Source of the DNA: Gavia stellata
Taxonomy: Eukaryota > Chordata > Aves > Gaviiformes > Gaviidae
Assembly: GCF_030936135.1 (NCBI RefSeq)
Contig: NC_082613.1
Span: 124,001 to 188,000 of the forward strand
Length of the DNA: 64,000 nt
Reading direction: 5' to 3'
Position numbers and translations under genes: made by a program. The notes under the pieces are model-generated. The model did no database searches and was not told the origin of the DNA. It worked only from the letters and a program-made list of their open reading frames with translations. Below are positions 1 through 13,599 of this stretch, piece after piece. The first letter of the stretch is position 1, and each line of letters begins with the position of its first letter.

Positions 1-56
1 GAGGCCATTCAGAGGAAAGCTTCAGAAGCTGCTTATACAGGACGTATTGATCAGAT

Positions 57-3000
57 ATGGGCCAAGGTGAGCAAGGGGGAAGCCCCTTCTGTGGTGCTCT
101 GTTTGTTATTTTCTTACACCTGTACCTCATAGTCAGTTCTGTAATGGACACTGAAAGATCACTACTTCTCTAAGGAGTTTTGATCCAAGAAAAAAGAGGA
201 AGAGAAAATCCTTCCATCAAGAGTTAGGAGAAGGATTTTCACAGGAATTGCATTTTTTCATGTATTGTGTGCATGAGAGAAGCAAGCTTATCAGAACAAG
301 ATTTGGGAGAACAGGTATATTATCCGATTTTAAAATGTTGTGTTTTGCAAACAGGAAGGAAGGGAAAGTCTGCAGCTATTTGAAGTTGTCAGACAAGTGC
401 AAAAGAGAAACTGACAACTCTGACATAAGAGAAAGCAGCAAAGCAGAATTTGAAGAAGGTATCATTGCAAAGACTGAGGGAGGCTATCATGAGCAGAGAA
501 CGCTGAAACCTGAAGTTAAGGCAGAGAGGACACAAAAATTTAGGGGATTTTTTTTTTTTGGTGGTTTGTTTGTTGCAGCAGGGGTTTTTTTGCTTGCATG
601 CTAATATTTATACATATGCAAATTGACTTAAGATCATGCTGTAAAAAAATCTTTACACTAGTAAATCTGGTTGAACATGGGATAATGATTTTTTTACTCA
701 ATAATGGCACAGGGTAGCTGTGTTCCACTACTACTAACCACACTCTTACTCCTTCCTATTATCCCTTTTTGGAGGGGGGAGGGGGGGATAGAGAATAATA
801 ATATTTTTAAAAAGCACACAGTGCCCTTAAGAAAGAAAAAAATCTCTTTTTCCTCTGTACTTCTGCGCTTCATTTAAACGATCAAGCTATCTTCTACTAG
901 AGAATGCTCCATAGGCTCTGATAACATCAGAGCCAAGCCAATCTCAGATGCTTATTCTTTGGCCTCTGACTGAAGCCATAGTTCACATGCAAGAGCTTTC
1001 TGTAACGTATTATTTCACATACATTATTTCAGTATTGTTCTCTCTCCAGTTCTGCCATCTCTCCCACTGCCAAATGACAGCCCAGTGTCCATCAACATAT
1101 TCTTATTAGGTGCTTCCAACGGCTATCAGCTGTCAGTTAGAGGTACATGACATGTAAATGGGGCTAGAGATCACATGTCATGGTTTAAAATGCAGAAGTG
1201 TTTCTCAGCTCAGTCAGGTTTCTTTATTTCTTATTTAAAGGCAGAAAGTCTGTGCCTCTGTTAGTATAACACCATGTCTTGGAATGGATGATAACCTTAA
1301 AAGAATTAGCTGAGTTCAGCCAGATTCTTTATCCAAGTAACTCACAAGTATTTAATTCTCTCAGGGTTCTCTCCTCTTAGATGCCTTTCTGATTTTTCTT
1401 TAGTACCAGATATACTACTCCTTCTATACTTAATTATGCAGATAATATCTAACACTCTATGCAAGGTGGAGTCTCTCTCTCAAAAAAAAAAGAATAAAAT
1501 GTTCACAATGAAATTATTTCTATTTTTGGTGGAAACCTCACATGGCCACTAATACGCAATTCTTGAGAGTGTGCTTGTGCTCCTTCCTCCTTGGATGTAC
1601 CCTCAAGTTTTCTTGCTTTTCGCACTTTTTCATAGCTGCAACGCAGCCAAGTACCAACTGGCACCTGGAAGAAAATGCAAGAGATCACCACACAAGTAAA
1701 TTTTCTAGCAAAGAGTTGATTGTGAGGAGAGGACAGGCCTTTGTTGTCACCTTCAATGGAACAGAACAGCCTGAACAAAACTTAACATTCATCGCGGAAA
1801 CAGGTATGGCTCCCACCTTCTTTCACAGAAAGAGTAATGCTGCCTCGTGACATTCTTTTGGCCTGATAGGCACTATAGGGCAGCAAGATAATACCTCGGA
1901 GCCAACATGCTGGTTCACATAGCCAAGGAACTGTTTGAGGTGTTTGTTGTATTACTCCCATCTCAGCTAACCGTCATAGCTTTCTTCAGTTTCCAACATA
2001 TGGCACAAATTCATCTGAGGGGAGGGTTACATCCCTGCTGAGTTTGTTGATGACTAAATCTCTATTTCAGCAAGCTAGGGAAAAAAAATGTTGTTTATTT
2101 TCCTTAAAAGGTCCAAAACCCTCAAAGCTGACTAAGACCCAGGCCATATTTGGTATCTCCAGCACAGTGAGCAAGGAGAGCTGGAGTGCAGTTCTACAGT
2201 CTGCCAGTTCCAACTCTGTGAGCATCTCCATTTCCAGCCCGCCTAATGCTGTCATTGGACGTTACAAGCTGAGTGTTCAAAGTACTTCAAGTGGCAGCTC
2301 CTCTCCAGCAAGCCTTGGCACTTTTGTTTTGCTCTTTAACCCTTGGTCTTCAGGTATGAACACGTCGAATTTCCCCTGAAAGAACTAAGTTGCTTGTAGC
2401 TTCATTAATATTTGCAGCTTCTCCATTTGATCTATATTTCTTTAATACGGGGGCTGAACATTCACCATATAATGTATCAGTGAGAAAAGAAAAGGGTTTA
2501 ACAGTTTCTTAGGACCTTCTGGTAGATAAAATCAGCTCTGTATCATGTACTTACTGGAGAGGTCCTTGCCCTAAAAGATTAAGTTCTGCTTAAGCAGATG
2601 AAGTTCTGCTTTCGCCAGAGCTTCCCTACTTGTACACAAGTTTAGAAGAGTATGTCTAGTCTCTGTAGAACCAAGAAAGGAGTCATATCTACCAGCTGCC
2701 ATCTACTCCCAGATTTGACAGTGTCATACCTCTGTCTTCACTCAGATAACCCCCACCCCTTTCTCTAATTATAGGAAATCCTGAGTTTCATGATCTGTTT
2801 ATAACAGCAAGAACAGCAAAGGGTGGATATCTGCAAACATTCTTATTGATGGAGACCAAGGCTTCTGAGGTTTTGTTTTATTTTGCCTGCCGTGGTTGAA
2901 CATACCTCTGTTTTGGCTTTTCAGGTGATGATGTGTTCATGCCTAGCAAGGCTGAGTGTGAGGAATATGTTCTAGAAGAGTTTGGCATCATTTTTGCAGG

Positions 3001-6000
3001 CAATAAAAATCATATCAACAGCTTTGGATGGAACTTTGGCCAGGTAAATGCAGCACTGAAACACCAGACAGCATTTTGTGCTCTGGTTTTCACATGAACT
3101 GGGTGATCAGGGCTTGTTTGCTTTTTCCAGTTCATCACAGTCATACGCCTCTGAAGAGCAGGAATCTGGTATAGAAATCGGAACTCGTGCCAAACCCTGC
3201 TACAGTGATTAAGATGAGGATTTGTAATTGACTAGTCAGTGATATGACCTAGGACTCGGAGGTGCAGCCAGCAGAAACCTTAGTGTCTGCTGGGTAGTAA
3301 AGTACTGTAGCAATGCTGAGAGGCAAAGTCCTGGCCTTAAGTCCACAGATTCCAAGTTTTGAAAAGCTCTTTCAGTTGTAATCTTCACAGTTTATTGAGG
3401 CCGCATTTTTATATGGCAATTCCTGGCTGAGTTGCAGCACTTCATTCAGTGATTAAAAAAAATATTAAACACTTATATAGCTCTACTTATCCTGATTTTT
3501 AGTAGAGTAATCTGTGTTTCCCAAACTAACTTATTTCTATAACATAGTTTCAAGGAGATATTCTCAATATTTGCCTTTCCATGCTGGATCGAAGCTTAAA
3601 CTATCGTCAGGATCCTGCCACAGATGTATCTCACCGAAATGACCCCAAATACCTGGGCCGCGTTCTCAGTGCAATGGTAAGCAACGTGTTCAAAAAGTCC
3701 AAACTACTAACTGTTCTTTTAAAGTAGTTAGCGAAAGTAAGTATGAAGACACTTCTCAGAAAATTTTAGGCCACTGTTTATATGCACCAGAAACGTGGGG
3801 CAGAGAAACACCTAGGTGGTCGTGTGATGTCAGCCTGCTAGATTTACCGCATCCGTGATATTTCTGACACTGATCACTTTGATTGTCAGTAGTCAAACCG
3901 ATAGTATAAGACACGGGTGGTATCTTGAGCGACCAGTCCCTTGGAGGTGTTTAGTCCAACCTCCCATTTGAAGTGGAACTACAGTGGTACTAGATCAGCT
4001 CAGCCATGGATTTGTCAGGCTGCCCTGAAAATCTCCAGGGATGGAGGTTTCATGGCCTCTCTGGGGACCGGTCCAGAGCTGCCCTACCCTCTTAGTGATG
4101 AATTATTCTCTTCTGTCAAATATGATTTTCCCAAGCCACAACCTTCTGCTGTTGCCTCTTGTTATATAACCTGCCAGAACAGAGAAAAGTTGGACTCTGA
4201 CAACTTAGTGTGTTCCATTCTAGTAGTTGTAAGCTGCTACCGCATTCCCCTTACCCCTTTTTTAACCAGACTGAACTAGCCCAGTGCTCTTAACTTCTCC
4301 TTGTAGACTGTGTGCTCCAGGGCCCCTGATCATCTTGGTAGCCTTCCCTGCCGGGCCCTCTTCAGCATCTCAACAATCCCCTTGAACTGAGGGACCTGAA
4401 ACTGAAGACGAGATTCCTGGCACCGCCTTGCTAGGGATAATTAAAGGCGGTTCACAGCTTCCCTCAATCTCCTGGTCACACCTTTCCCAGTGTAGCCTAG
4501 CGTGGGCTTTCCCTTTATGATGAGAGCACACTGTTGGCTCAAATTCAAGCTGGCATTTGCTGTAACTCCCAGGCCCCTTTCAGATGGGCTGCCACTCAGC
4601 CAGCTGCTTCCCAGCCTGTAGCAATGCATGGGGTTATTCTACCCCACGTTCTGAAATCTACACCTTTTCTTCCTGAACTTCATGAGGTTTCTGTTGACAC
4701 AGTACTCAAGATTTTCTAGGTGACTGTGACCCATTTGTTGTGTCAGCCATTTCCCCTAATTTAATATAAATTTGCTGAGGGCTCACTACATCATGATCCA
4801 GGCACGCTCTGAAAGCTTAGCTGCATGGTATGCTTTGATGATGCCATTCAATCACACGGTGGTGAAGTTGCCATCTCATGTCAGGAAGGTTCACTGGAAA
4901 CTGGTGTTTGCCTTCTTGCCTGGTGCTACTGTACTTGGGTGGGAGAAACAGTGATTAAATGCTCTCCGTTTCTTGAGAGGACACATATTTCATTGCCCTG
5001 AAAAGATAAGGTTTCTTCCTGAAGGCCAGCTGCACGAAGAAGTGACTTTTGTCCACTAAAACGTCATTCAAGGCTTTTCTCTTGCCCACTCCCCTACCGC
5101 TACTACATCTGTTGTAAACTCTTAAGTTACCTCAACATAAATTTAGTGAATATTTTTACAGGTAAACGCCAACGATGACCAAGGGGTGGTGCGAGGAAAC
5201 TGGAGTGGAAATTATGAGGGTGGGAAAAGTCCAAGCAGCTGGACTGGAAGTGGTGAAATCCTGCAAAACTGGAAGAAATCAGGATTCAGACCTGTTAGAT
5301 ATGGACAATGTTGGGTTTTTGCAGCGGTATTGACTACAGGTATGTTTTATGTCATGCACGTAACTGACACTGCACAGATTCTGATAAAAGAAGCACTAAT
5401 AGTAGTTCCTACATGAAAGTCTTTCAAGACATTAGTATGTTATATGAAACTTCATATTCCAGAAATACTGTTTTCTGACTATGGTTTTCTATTTGCTCTT
5501 CAGTGCTTAGATGTCTGGGGATTCCCACTCGTACAATTACAAACTTCAGCTCTGCCCATGACGCAGATGGAAATCTGCGCGTGGATGAGTTTTATGATGC
5601 TTCTGGAAATCATTTGGACAGGGCAGCTGACAGCATATGGTAAGGCTCTACAATACTTAATAGTAGGATCTATCAATGCCTATAGAGTCTTCAGGTGCAG
5701 AGTATAGATTCTAATGACAAATGCTTTGTTACCTTCTCAAAAATTGCCTTAAAAATAACTGCACACACACAGGATCAATAGAAAAATACTACAAAATAAT
5801 ATTACAAAACTCGGTGTTTTCACTCTTTTGTCAGTTAAACAGAGAATTGTGACATGAGTTACAACAGCTAATTGAAGCCAGGGCAGGCAAAGTTACAGCT
5901 ACGATGCCACAGATGACAGAAAATTTGTGATATTACACTGGAAATATCAAACAGTGGGACTTGACTTAGATTGGAACTATTCTTCAAAAACTGTTCACGT

Positions 6001-9000
6001 TAAACTGTAAAAGTTCAACAGAACCAGCTTAGCTGCCTTTTTTTTTTTTTTTGCAGTGACATCATTTGCAGTGAAAATAGTTTAATTATTGCCACTATTA
6101 ACTATCAAATGCAATTCAAACAAGCTTGCATTCAGCAAAGAACAGGTGCAGTCCCTCGCTTTTTGCCTTGCTTACAACCCTGCTTGTTCTGGACCCATTG
6201 TAAATATAAGCGATAACTGTAGCATTGTGCTATAAGGAAAACAGCAAAACTAAGGAAGTGCACGTGCTCGGAACCTTTGGAGAAAAACAGGCTCAAGACG
6301 TTTTCTATAATTTTACGAATTTGCTTTCTGCCCTTGAACATTTATGTCTGTTCCACAAAGCAATTTTCAGCTCCGATCTAGTTAATATAGTCAGGATCAG
6401 AGTGGAAGTGGTCACTCTCAAATAAGAACTTACACAAATTAAGGCATTTAATACATTTAACTAAGATGGCTGATTAATGGATGTGAACAGGAATTTAGAA
6501 ACACATACTAGTAGCTTACTTTGTTCATCCTTGCACATAGGAATTTCCATGTCTGGAATGAAAGCTGGTTTTCCCGCAGTGACTTGGGCCCCTCATACAG
6601 TGGATGGCAAGTTCTGGATGCAACTCCCCAAGAACAAAGTGGAGGTACACAGATTTTATTTCAGGAATAATGTTGAAAAATTATAAAGTCAGTCACTTTC
6701 AGAGAGAAGAAAAAAAAAAAGTAAAACCATTGTAAAAGTAATTTCTCATCCTGCTCAGAAATAGAGTGGCAGAAGAGAATACTTTATCTATCACATTAGA
6801 AAAGGCTTATATCATCTGTGGATGCCAAGAAACTTCTAGGAGCAACCTTTCGCAGCAATTCCTATATTTCCAGTGTAGGTATCCAGAGCTATTGAAAATC
6901 AAGGGATAATATAAAAATAGTTAAAGTGTACCTTCAGCATAAACACAAAATACATTGATGATTAGCCTGGTATGAGGGTCTATGTGGATCAAAGGGCTAG
7001 AATGGGACAACAGCACTGGGCAATTCAGGAGTCATTGATAAATATCTGTCTAGTAATCTGCTTACTGTCAAAGAATTGATTAGGTCTAAATTATTTTTTC
7101 TTGATGCCATAGGAATTTATCAGTGTGGTCCTGCCTCACGGAATGCCATCAAAGAAGGAGATGTAGATCTGGACTACGACTGCCCATTTGTATTTGCAGA
7201 AGTGAATGCAGACTGTATGTACTGGAATTATGACCCCGCAACTGGAAAGAAAACATTAATATTCTCTAAGTCTACTGTAATTGGCCAATTCATCAGCACA
7301 AAGGCAGTTGGTAGAGATGATCGTGTAGATGTCACCAATGATTACAAATATGAAGAAGGTAAATAAAACCACAGGTTCTTCTGGTTATATAGCTGCTTCA
7401 TTCCCAAATGTATATAGGCTAGGAGTCTCTTAGTGGGCAACTTTGGGCATCTATAAGGTAGGAGAAAAATTTATACTGTTTATTCAGTGCTAACAGAAGA
7501 GGGAAGAGAAGGTAAAAAGTAAAAATACCGCCTTGCCCTTTCTGATATGGAGCTGCTTTGTGGGATGTAAGGCAAGTCCAAATATATCTGAGTAAAGCAT
7601 TCACTGTTCCGCCTGCCTGTTGCTAATGTGTACTGACTGCCTCTGCTTTGTGAGAATTAGTCTACAGCCCAGTTATTTGGCAGCAGGATGAAAGGCCTGT
7701 TACAGAAACCGAAGCTAAATCAGCACCTAGGCCCAGGAAAAGCAACTCTTTCAAAGGGTCAAACAGCATGTAAACTTGTCAGACCTTTGTGTTTGATAGT
7801 GCAGAAAAAAAATTACAATCATAAACTGAATTTGCAAGTGCAAAGAATGAACGCTGCTTTTGGAAATACACATCAGAAGCATGATAAAGCAGAGCCCAAA
7901 TAACTAGCTTCCATTGTGTACTGGCTCTGGCTGGGATGGATTTAACTTTCTCCACAGCTGCTCTGCTAAAAGCATTGATAACACACGGATGCTTCGGGTA
8001 TTGTTGAACAGTACTTGCAGAGTGTCAAGGCTTTCTCCCTCCCTCCCTGCCACAGCGAGCAGGCTGCGGGTGGGCGAGAGGCTGGGGGGGGACCCAGCCA
8101 GGACAGCTGACCCAAACTGACCAAAGGGATATTCCACGCCATGTGACTTAGTGCTCAGCGAAAGGTGGAGGAAACGGGGTGGGAGGCGTTTGTGGTTATG
8201 ACGTTTGTATTCCCAAGCAACCATTATGTGTGTTCAGGCCCCGCCTTCCAGGAAGTGGCTGGACATCTGCCTGCCAATGTGGAGTAGCGAATGTATTCCT
8301 CTTTTTGTTTTGCTCGTGCACAGTTTTTGCTTTCCCTGTTAAACTATCATTCTCTCGATCCACGAATCTTCTTGCGTTCCTTCTGTTTTCTCCCCATCCT
8401 GCGGGAAGTGAGAGGCTGGGCGGATGTTTGGCTGCTAGCCAGAGTCAACCCCCTGCATGATGCCATCAGCCTTCCCTTATATTAGGGGCCTTCTCTGTAT
8501 TAGCAAATAAGAATTTACATTTCTAAATATTACAACCATAAAAAGGGATAGAAATGGGAAGACTGAGAAGGTTGAACTTAAGATTTTGTGTCACAAAAAA
8601 ACACTATTAGAGGGGCAGTGACATTACTGACTGCAGATCCAGAAAATTGGGTGGGGCTGTGGAAAACAGAGGCTCTGTTCATCTGTAAGCACAGTCACTA
8701 TGTTCTGCTGGCTTGTCTCTAACAGTCATGTAAAAGAAGAGATGTATGTTAACTGTTAAGTTTCATGGTTCTCTCTGACAGGCTCTACAAAAGAAAGAGA
8801 TATTTTTAAAAAAGCCCGTAAGAAGCTGGGACTTGAGGATAAATTTGATCCTACAGCACCGACACCACAGGAAATCGATCAAAAGCCTGACATCTCAGGG
8901 AAGTTCAAGGTGGCTGGTCCTTTAGAAATTGGCAAAGATGTCAATCTAATTCTGGTTCTTGCAAACTTACAGTCTGATGCTAAGACAGTTCATGTAAATA

Positions 9001-12000
9001 TGACTGCTTGGAGCACTGTGTACACTAGAAAACCAGTTCACGAGATCTGGAAGGACTCCATATCTGTCCGTCTGTCTCCTAAGGAAGGTAATTTTTCAAA
9101 TAACTTTTAATCATAATTGTATAATTGTTTTATCAGTAAATGGGCATTAGAAGCTGATCAACTTGGGGGAAAAAGCTCTAACAAACTGCAATCTTAAATT
9201 TCTGTGCAGAAAAGGTTGAAAAAAAAATTACATTGCACTTATAAACATATTAAGAAGGCATGTTTCACACCATCATTTCCTTAAGTACTATTCACATTTT
9301 CCAAAATGTATCTCAGGAGTGAAAAGAAGCTGGTGAGTAAACATGAAATTTCATTTAATAAAATTTTTATAAAAAAAGATAAGGACAACATAAAAGCATA
9401 GAAATCAACTCTAACTAAATGAGTTCTGGACAATTATGAGGGGCTTTACTGAAAGGTAACAGGACATGGCTAACAGCAGAAACAAGAAACCTGATCCATT
9501 AGCACATTAGAATGAAATTAAAGTGTGAGGAATAGAAATAGCTGAAATAACCCACTAAGCTCCACAGAAAAGAAAGCACGTATTGAAGAATTGTTGAGGA
9601 CGCAAAGGACCTCAGATTTTTTTTTTTTTTTTTCCTCAGAAGAAGTTTGATAACCTTAGGGAAGAAATTATCTACCTAAATATGAGCATTGTTGAAAGAT
9701 TAAATTAAGTTACCATTAGGAGCTTGGGATAATAGATATACCAGCATCTCTAAAGCGAATTGAAAGATTATTGATTCACAACTGATACTATATTGTATTA
9801 ATCTTAGGCTTCGAGTCCCTAGTAAGAAGCCAAAATAACATTTCATTTCTTTAATACGTAATTGACTTCTGGAGTTGTGATCTATCAGCTTTCTCTAAAG
9901 CATTAGGAATTGGACTTTCAGTGAAGACAGAGTTTGTATGCCTAATGGCATTACAGGCATGCAGGCACCTTGTGGTGTCTTGTGCTCACACAGGCTGTGT
10001 TAAACCATTGGCTGAATTTACAGTCAGCAGGGCGGTTTTCCCCCAGATCTGATGGCAGGGATGATTTAAAGAGATTTTTGCCCTCTTCTGGAGGTATGCT
10101 CTGTTTGCTAGGAGTTGTGGTTAACAAATCTGTTGCTGGTTGGAGGAAACTAGGAAATTCACATTGCCCCCATTTTCTTGCTTACTTTTGTAGAACTTTG
10201 CATTGGTATGTCATCTTTTCTTGTGTTTTTCATTGCTGCATACTGCTGGAAAGTACTTTGTGGCTCACAGTGTTTGCATGGAGCATAGCTACCCTACAGT
10301 TCTTCTGAACTTGATGTTTATTGTACAAATGGCCAAAAATGTGGCATTGCCTGGATTCAGAGACAGAGGAGATCCCCTCCCAGCCAGTATTCCTTGATTT
10401 GAATGACAGCATGGAAACTACTGTAAAAACACATGATAATAAAAAGCAGATAGGGCTAGGAAAGATAAAAGAAATGTAAAGACGTCATTCAGCTCATCTC
10501 AGTATATCATGAGCAAATAGGACTGATGAGGTCTATCAGAGCATGTCCCATAATAAATGGAGTGGCACTGGTAAACTCCTTAAACTCCAGCTATCTTATC
10601 TTTCAGAGCAATTGGGAGGAAAACAAACCAGGCAATACAGTAGTAGGGAACAGAGGAGGGATAACATTCAAGAAATCACTCTCTCTCTATAGCAAACTGA
10701 TAGATTTGCACGAATTGAGTTTGGCAGTGATGGCTGAAGGCCCTCCTAGTACCAGACACAGCACAAAAGGAAAATACTAATACTAGGTATGAAACTCTGT
10801 GGGCTTATAAAAGTATGTGTCAATTCCTTTTTTTTTTCCTTCCAGAGAAACAATTTCCCATTAAAATACCATATATTGAATATCAACAGCAGTTAACTAC
10901 AGACAACACGATCCAGGTAACAGCTTTATGTCATGTAGAAGGTGGGATTCAAGTGCTAGTGCAGAGAGACATCACCCTGGACAATCCTACCATCGACATA
11001 CAGGTAAATTGCTGTCTCTTTGCTCTAACTGCAGTGGCGGAGAAAGGGGGAAATGAGCTCTTACAAGCACTTTCTTCCCCGAAAGAGATGTTCTGCTCAC
11101 ATTCTTCCATGGTCCATCATATCTCCTCTTCTGATGACTCAGAAGGCTCAGATAGAAAAGAATACTGAGAACCTGGCCTTTCAAGCATTTTCTTTGCACA
11201 GGTACTTGGTGAAGCAAAAGTGAATCAAGAAGTGGATGTGGAAGTGATATTTATCAATCCTATTGATATGGAAGTGAGGGACTGTGTGCTGCAGGTAGAA
11301 GGCAATGACCTGCTCAGAGGAATCCTTGAGATAGAGTAAGTAAAGAAATGCCTCCTTCCTACTATTAAAGATACAGGAGCAAGAACGTAGGCATGGATGA
11401 CTTGGAACTGAACAGTGGGATGAGATAGCATTTTCTTCTTGGTGTAACTTGGGAGGCCAGTCAATGTAACATCTTGTAATGAAGCACACAGCTTTGAGCC
11501 AGCTCTTCATCTAAGCTAGGCCTTGCCTCCATAATTTGGGAGGTCAAGTAATTGCTGTCATAATTGGACAGAACTTGTTTTCCTGCCTATCTAGCAGGCA
11601 GGAACCCCACAGTTCCAGAAAAAACTACATGCTTACCCATGCAGTAAATTTGGCCGAGGCTGAGGCCAGACAGGTTGAACCTTCTTGTTCCGATCGTATG
11701 GCCAACAATAGGATACATGACTGTTTCTGTCCACGCTATAGCCAAATTATAGCATATATTAACCAGGATTTTGGTTTTTTTCACTTTATTAAATGGACTG
11801 CAGGTGCCAGTTTGGGTGTTCAGCCTTCTAAACAATTTGCGTTTACATCAAACAGATAGACATACATTTAAGAAGCAGATGCACCAGTGTCCCAGCTTTG
11901 GGAACAAAAATGAACACAGATTGTTTAGACACAGATTGTAATCTCAAAGGGTGGTACCTTTGAAAAGTACAACCACAAGCATGCTCCATGTACAGCTATT

Positions 12001-13426
12001 CCAGATACAATAAATCACCACTAAGGAGGATAGCTTTTTAAGAATAGACTAAACCATGACCAGCAGCTACTCCTTAGATGATTGAATTTACTTTACTGAG
12101 GCGTGGAACTTGAACACAACTGAAATCCATGAGGTAGGCAGGAAGAGAATAGGAAAAATAGTGAATATTACAGTAAAAGTTTGGGTTAGGTTTTAATTTA
12201 AAAAAAAAAGCTTTTCCAAATCAAGAACTACAGGCACACTGATTTTCAAGCTCTACTTTCAGAACTCTACAAAATAATTAAGAGATTAATAAACAGAGTC
12301 AAGAAAATATTAGATGGTGTTGAGATGGTGAATGAGAAGACTGGAATAAAATAGGTTCCTTTTACTATAGATCCCAGGCTCCTATTTTTATGCTTTGATG
12401 ATTTTGTATCTTGTCTTGCTCTTTTTCCTTCAGTATTTCACAACTGAAACAGAAAGGTTAAATTTTCAGACTGTCCCCCACTTTGTACATATACAAAATT
12501 GCACATGAATTTCGACATAGGCTAGCAAATGCAGTTATTTCTAAAAAATACCTGGGACATCGGAGTGTACTCTTTAACTGAATACACATACACACAGACA
12601 AACACAGTCAAAGAAATATACACATCAACTTAATGTTGCCATTTGTGCTTGAGCAACGAGGAATGGTCTATCCCATAATTTATAAGCTCTCCTGAGGGAA
12701 TTTATCAACCTCATATTGTCTATCACATACAACTTTATCCTCAGGCAAGACAAGACAATATGACAGGGTAAGGCTGTTTGGGAAAACTATAAATACAAGT
12801 TTCCAAGAATTACAAAATATACTGATTTAAAACATTTTAACGTCCGTTCAGAATTTCCTGCTGTGTAAACACTGAGGTTTTCTTGGTGCTATAATCTATT
12901 CTAATTCAGGAGTTTGTATTAACATTCTTCATTGTCTCAGATTATTCTTTTTTAATAATTCAATGATGTGTTTTACACCCTCTGTTCTGCATGAAGTTTT
13001 ATCTCATATGATACTAGTATGCCCCCTTTTGTGTGCTTATCTCGGTCACTGCATAATGTATTTGTCAGAGACATTAATGCATGGGTTGAGTATTTAAATA
13101 TCTATTTAAATACATATATGTATCAGATAGTGAAGTCCTGTATGGTCTTTTCATGGCCATCCTACACTGAACTGATAGGAATTCTTACTTAAGATGGGAG
13201 ATGATTAGTAAGGAAACTCAAGCATGATGCATAAGCCTGTTTCCAGCTTACATTTTTCCCTCTGTTTCCTATTTTTAGAGTACCACCACTGAAAGCCAGT
13301 GAGAAATCCAGTACAAAGTTTAAACTCATCCCTTTTCAGACTGGTCCCAAACATCTCCTTGTTAATTTCTCCTGTGATAAATTTGCAGATATCAAGACCT
13401 TTAAGATGGTAAATGTGATTGACTAA
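57..13426 (+). CDS. TGM3: TGM3 orthologue, protein-glutamine gamma-glutamyltransferase E (692 aa, 13 coding exons)
   Basis: Coding exons: 57-66, 1636-1803, 2111-2353, 2925-3043, 3548-3676, 5162-5339, 5504-5639, 6541-6644, 7113-7358, 8782-9087, 10846-11003, 11202-11335, 13279-13426; all introns are GT-AG and the joined frame is 2079 nt with no internal stop. The enzyme cross-links glutamine to lysine side chains and needs Ca2+; in mammals TGM3 works in the cornified envelope and hair follicle. Order of domains: N-terminal beta-sandwich (about 1-140), catalytic core with GQCWVFA at Cys273, FHVWNE at His331 and [11 protein letters not shown] at Asp354, a hinge (about 460-482), then two C-terminal beta-barrels. 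Trp237 matches the transition-state Trp of TGM2. The hinge is acidic and flexible and sits where human TGM3 is cleaved for activation (near residue 469). VNMTAWxxxY and VHEIWKDS are TGM3-like; human TGM3 has 693 aa. The ATG has G at -3 and +4. Positions 1-56 are 5' UTR and the promoter lies outside the window. Intron 5 holds a CR1 and intron 9 a solo LTR. TGM3 identity rests on remembered sequence. Confidence 0.93.
3925..4800 (-). mobile_element. CR1 LINE fragment, antisense, in TGM3 intron 5
   Basis: Read on the minus strand this is a 5'-truncated, old CR1. Recognisable landmarks on the + strand are the 'ctccagggatggaggtttcatggcc' class of segment near 4030, the 'gaccatcttggtggcc' relative near 4330, 'tgcatggggttattctacccc' near 4625, the 'gaacttcatgaggtt' block near 4677, and 'tttgctgagggctcac' near 4770. 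Borders are approximate. It fills most of the 1.5 kb intron. Confidence 0.8.
7917..8457 (+). mobile_element. Solo LTR of an avian ERVL-type endogenous retrovirus, in TGM3 intron 9
   Basis: The stretch starts TGTACTGG and ends CTGCA. It contains the highly recognisable avian LTR block CCAGGACAGCTGACCCAAAC, continuing into a 'gaccaaagggatattcca' segment around 8097-8135. A TTAAACTATCATTCTCTCGA-type segment with the expected poly(A)-region context lies near 8340. It is in the same orientation as TGM3 and about 540 bp long. No internal retroviral sequence flanks it, so it is a solo LTR left by recombination between two LTRs. It is clearly diverged from the family pattern, so it is moderately old. 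I could not identify an exact target-site duplication. Confidence 0.8.
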
Positions 13427-13575
13427 CATGAAGATACACGACAAATGGTCTGTGTGTGTATAAATTGAACAAAATGTCATAAGAAATGTTGTGTAAGAAA
13501 ACAATGAGAAAATTAGCTCACTTCCTGTGATAAGGGGTTACCAACATCATATTAAGATTTTACATTGTAATTTTA

Positions 13576-13581
13576 AATAAA
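13576..13581 (+). terminator. Poly(A) signal of TGM3
   Basis: AATAAA lies 150 bp after the TGM3 stop codon. It is followed about 30 bp later by a TG-rich stretch (TGTTGTGAGTGT) that fits the downstream element. The 3' UTR would be roughly 170 nt. Confidence 0.7.
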
Positions 13582-13599
13582 CTGAGGAATAGTTGATTC

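Noticed and set aside
7912-8462. Target-site duplication of the LTR
   Set aside because: The five bases on each side are not the same, so no duplication can be claimed.
7904-8485. Several overlapping frames of 64-106 codons
   Set aside because: All fall in the solo LTR, which carries no protein-coding sequence.
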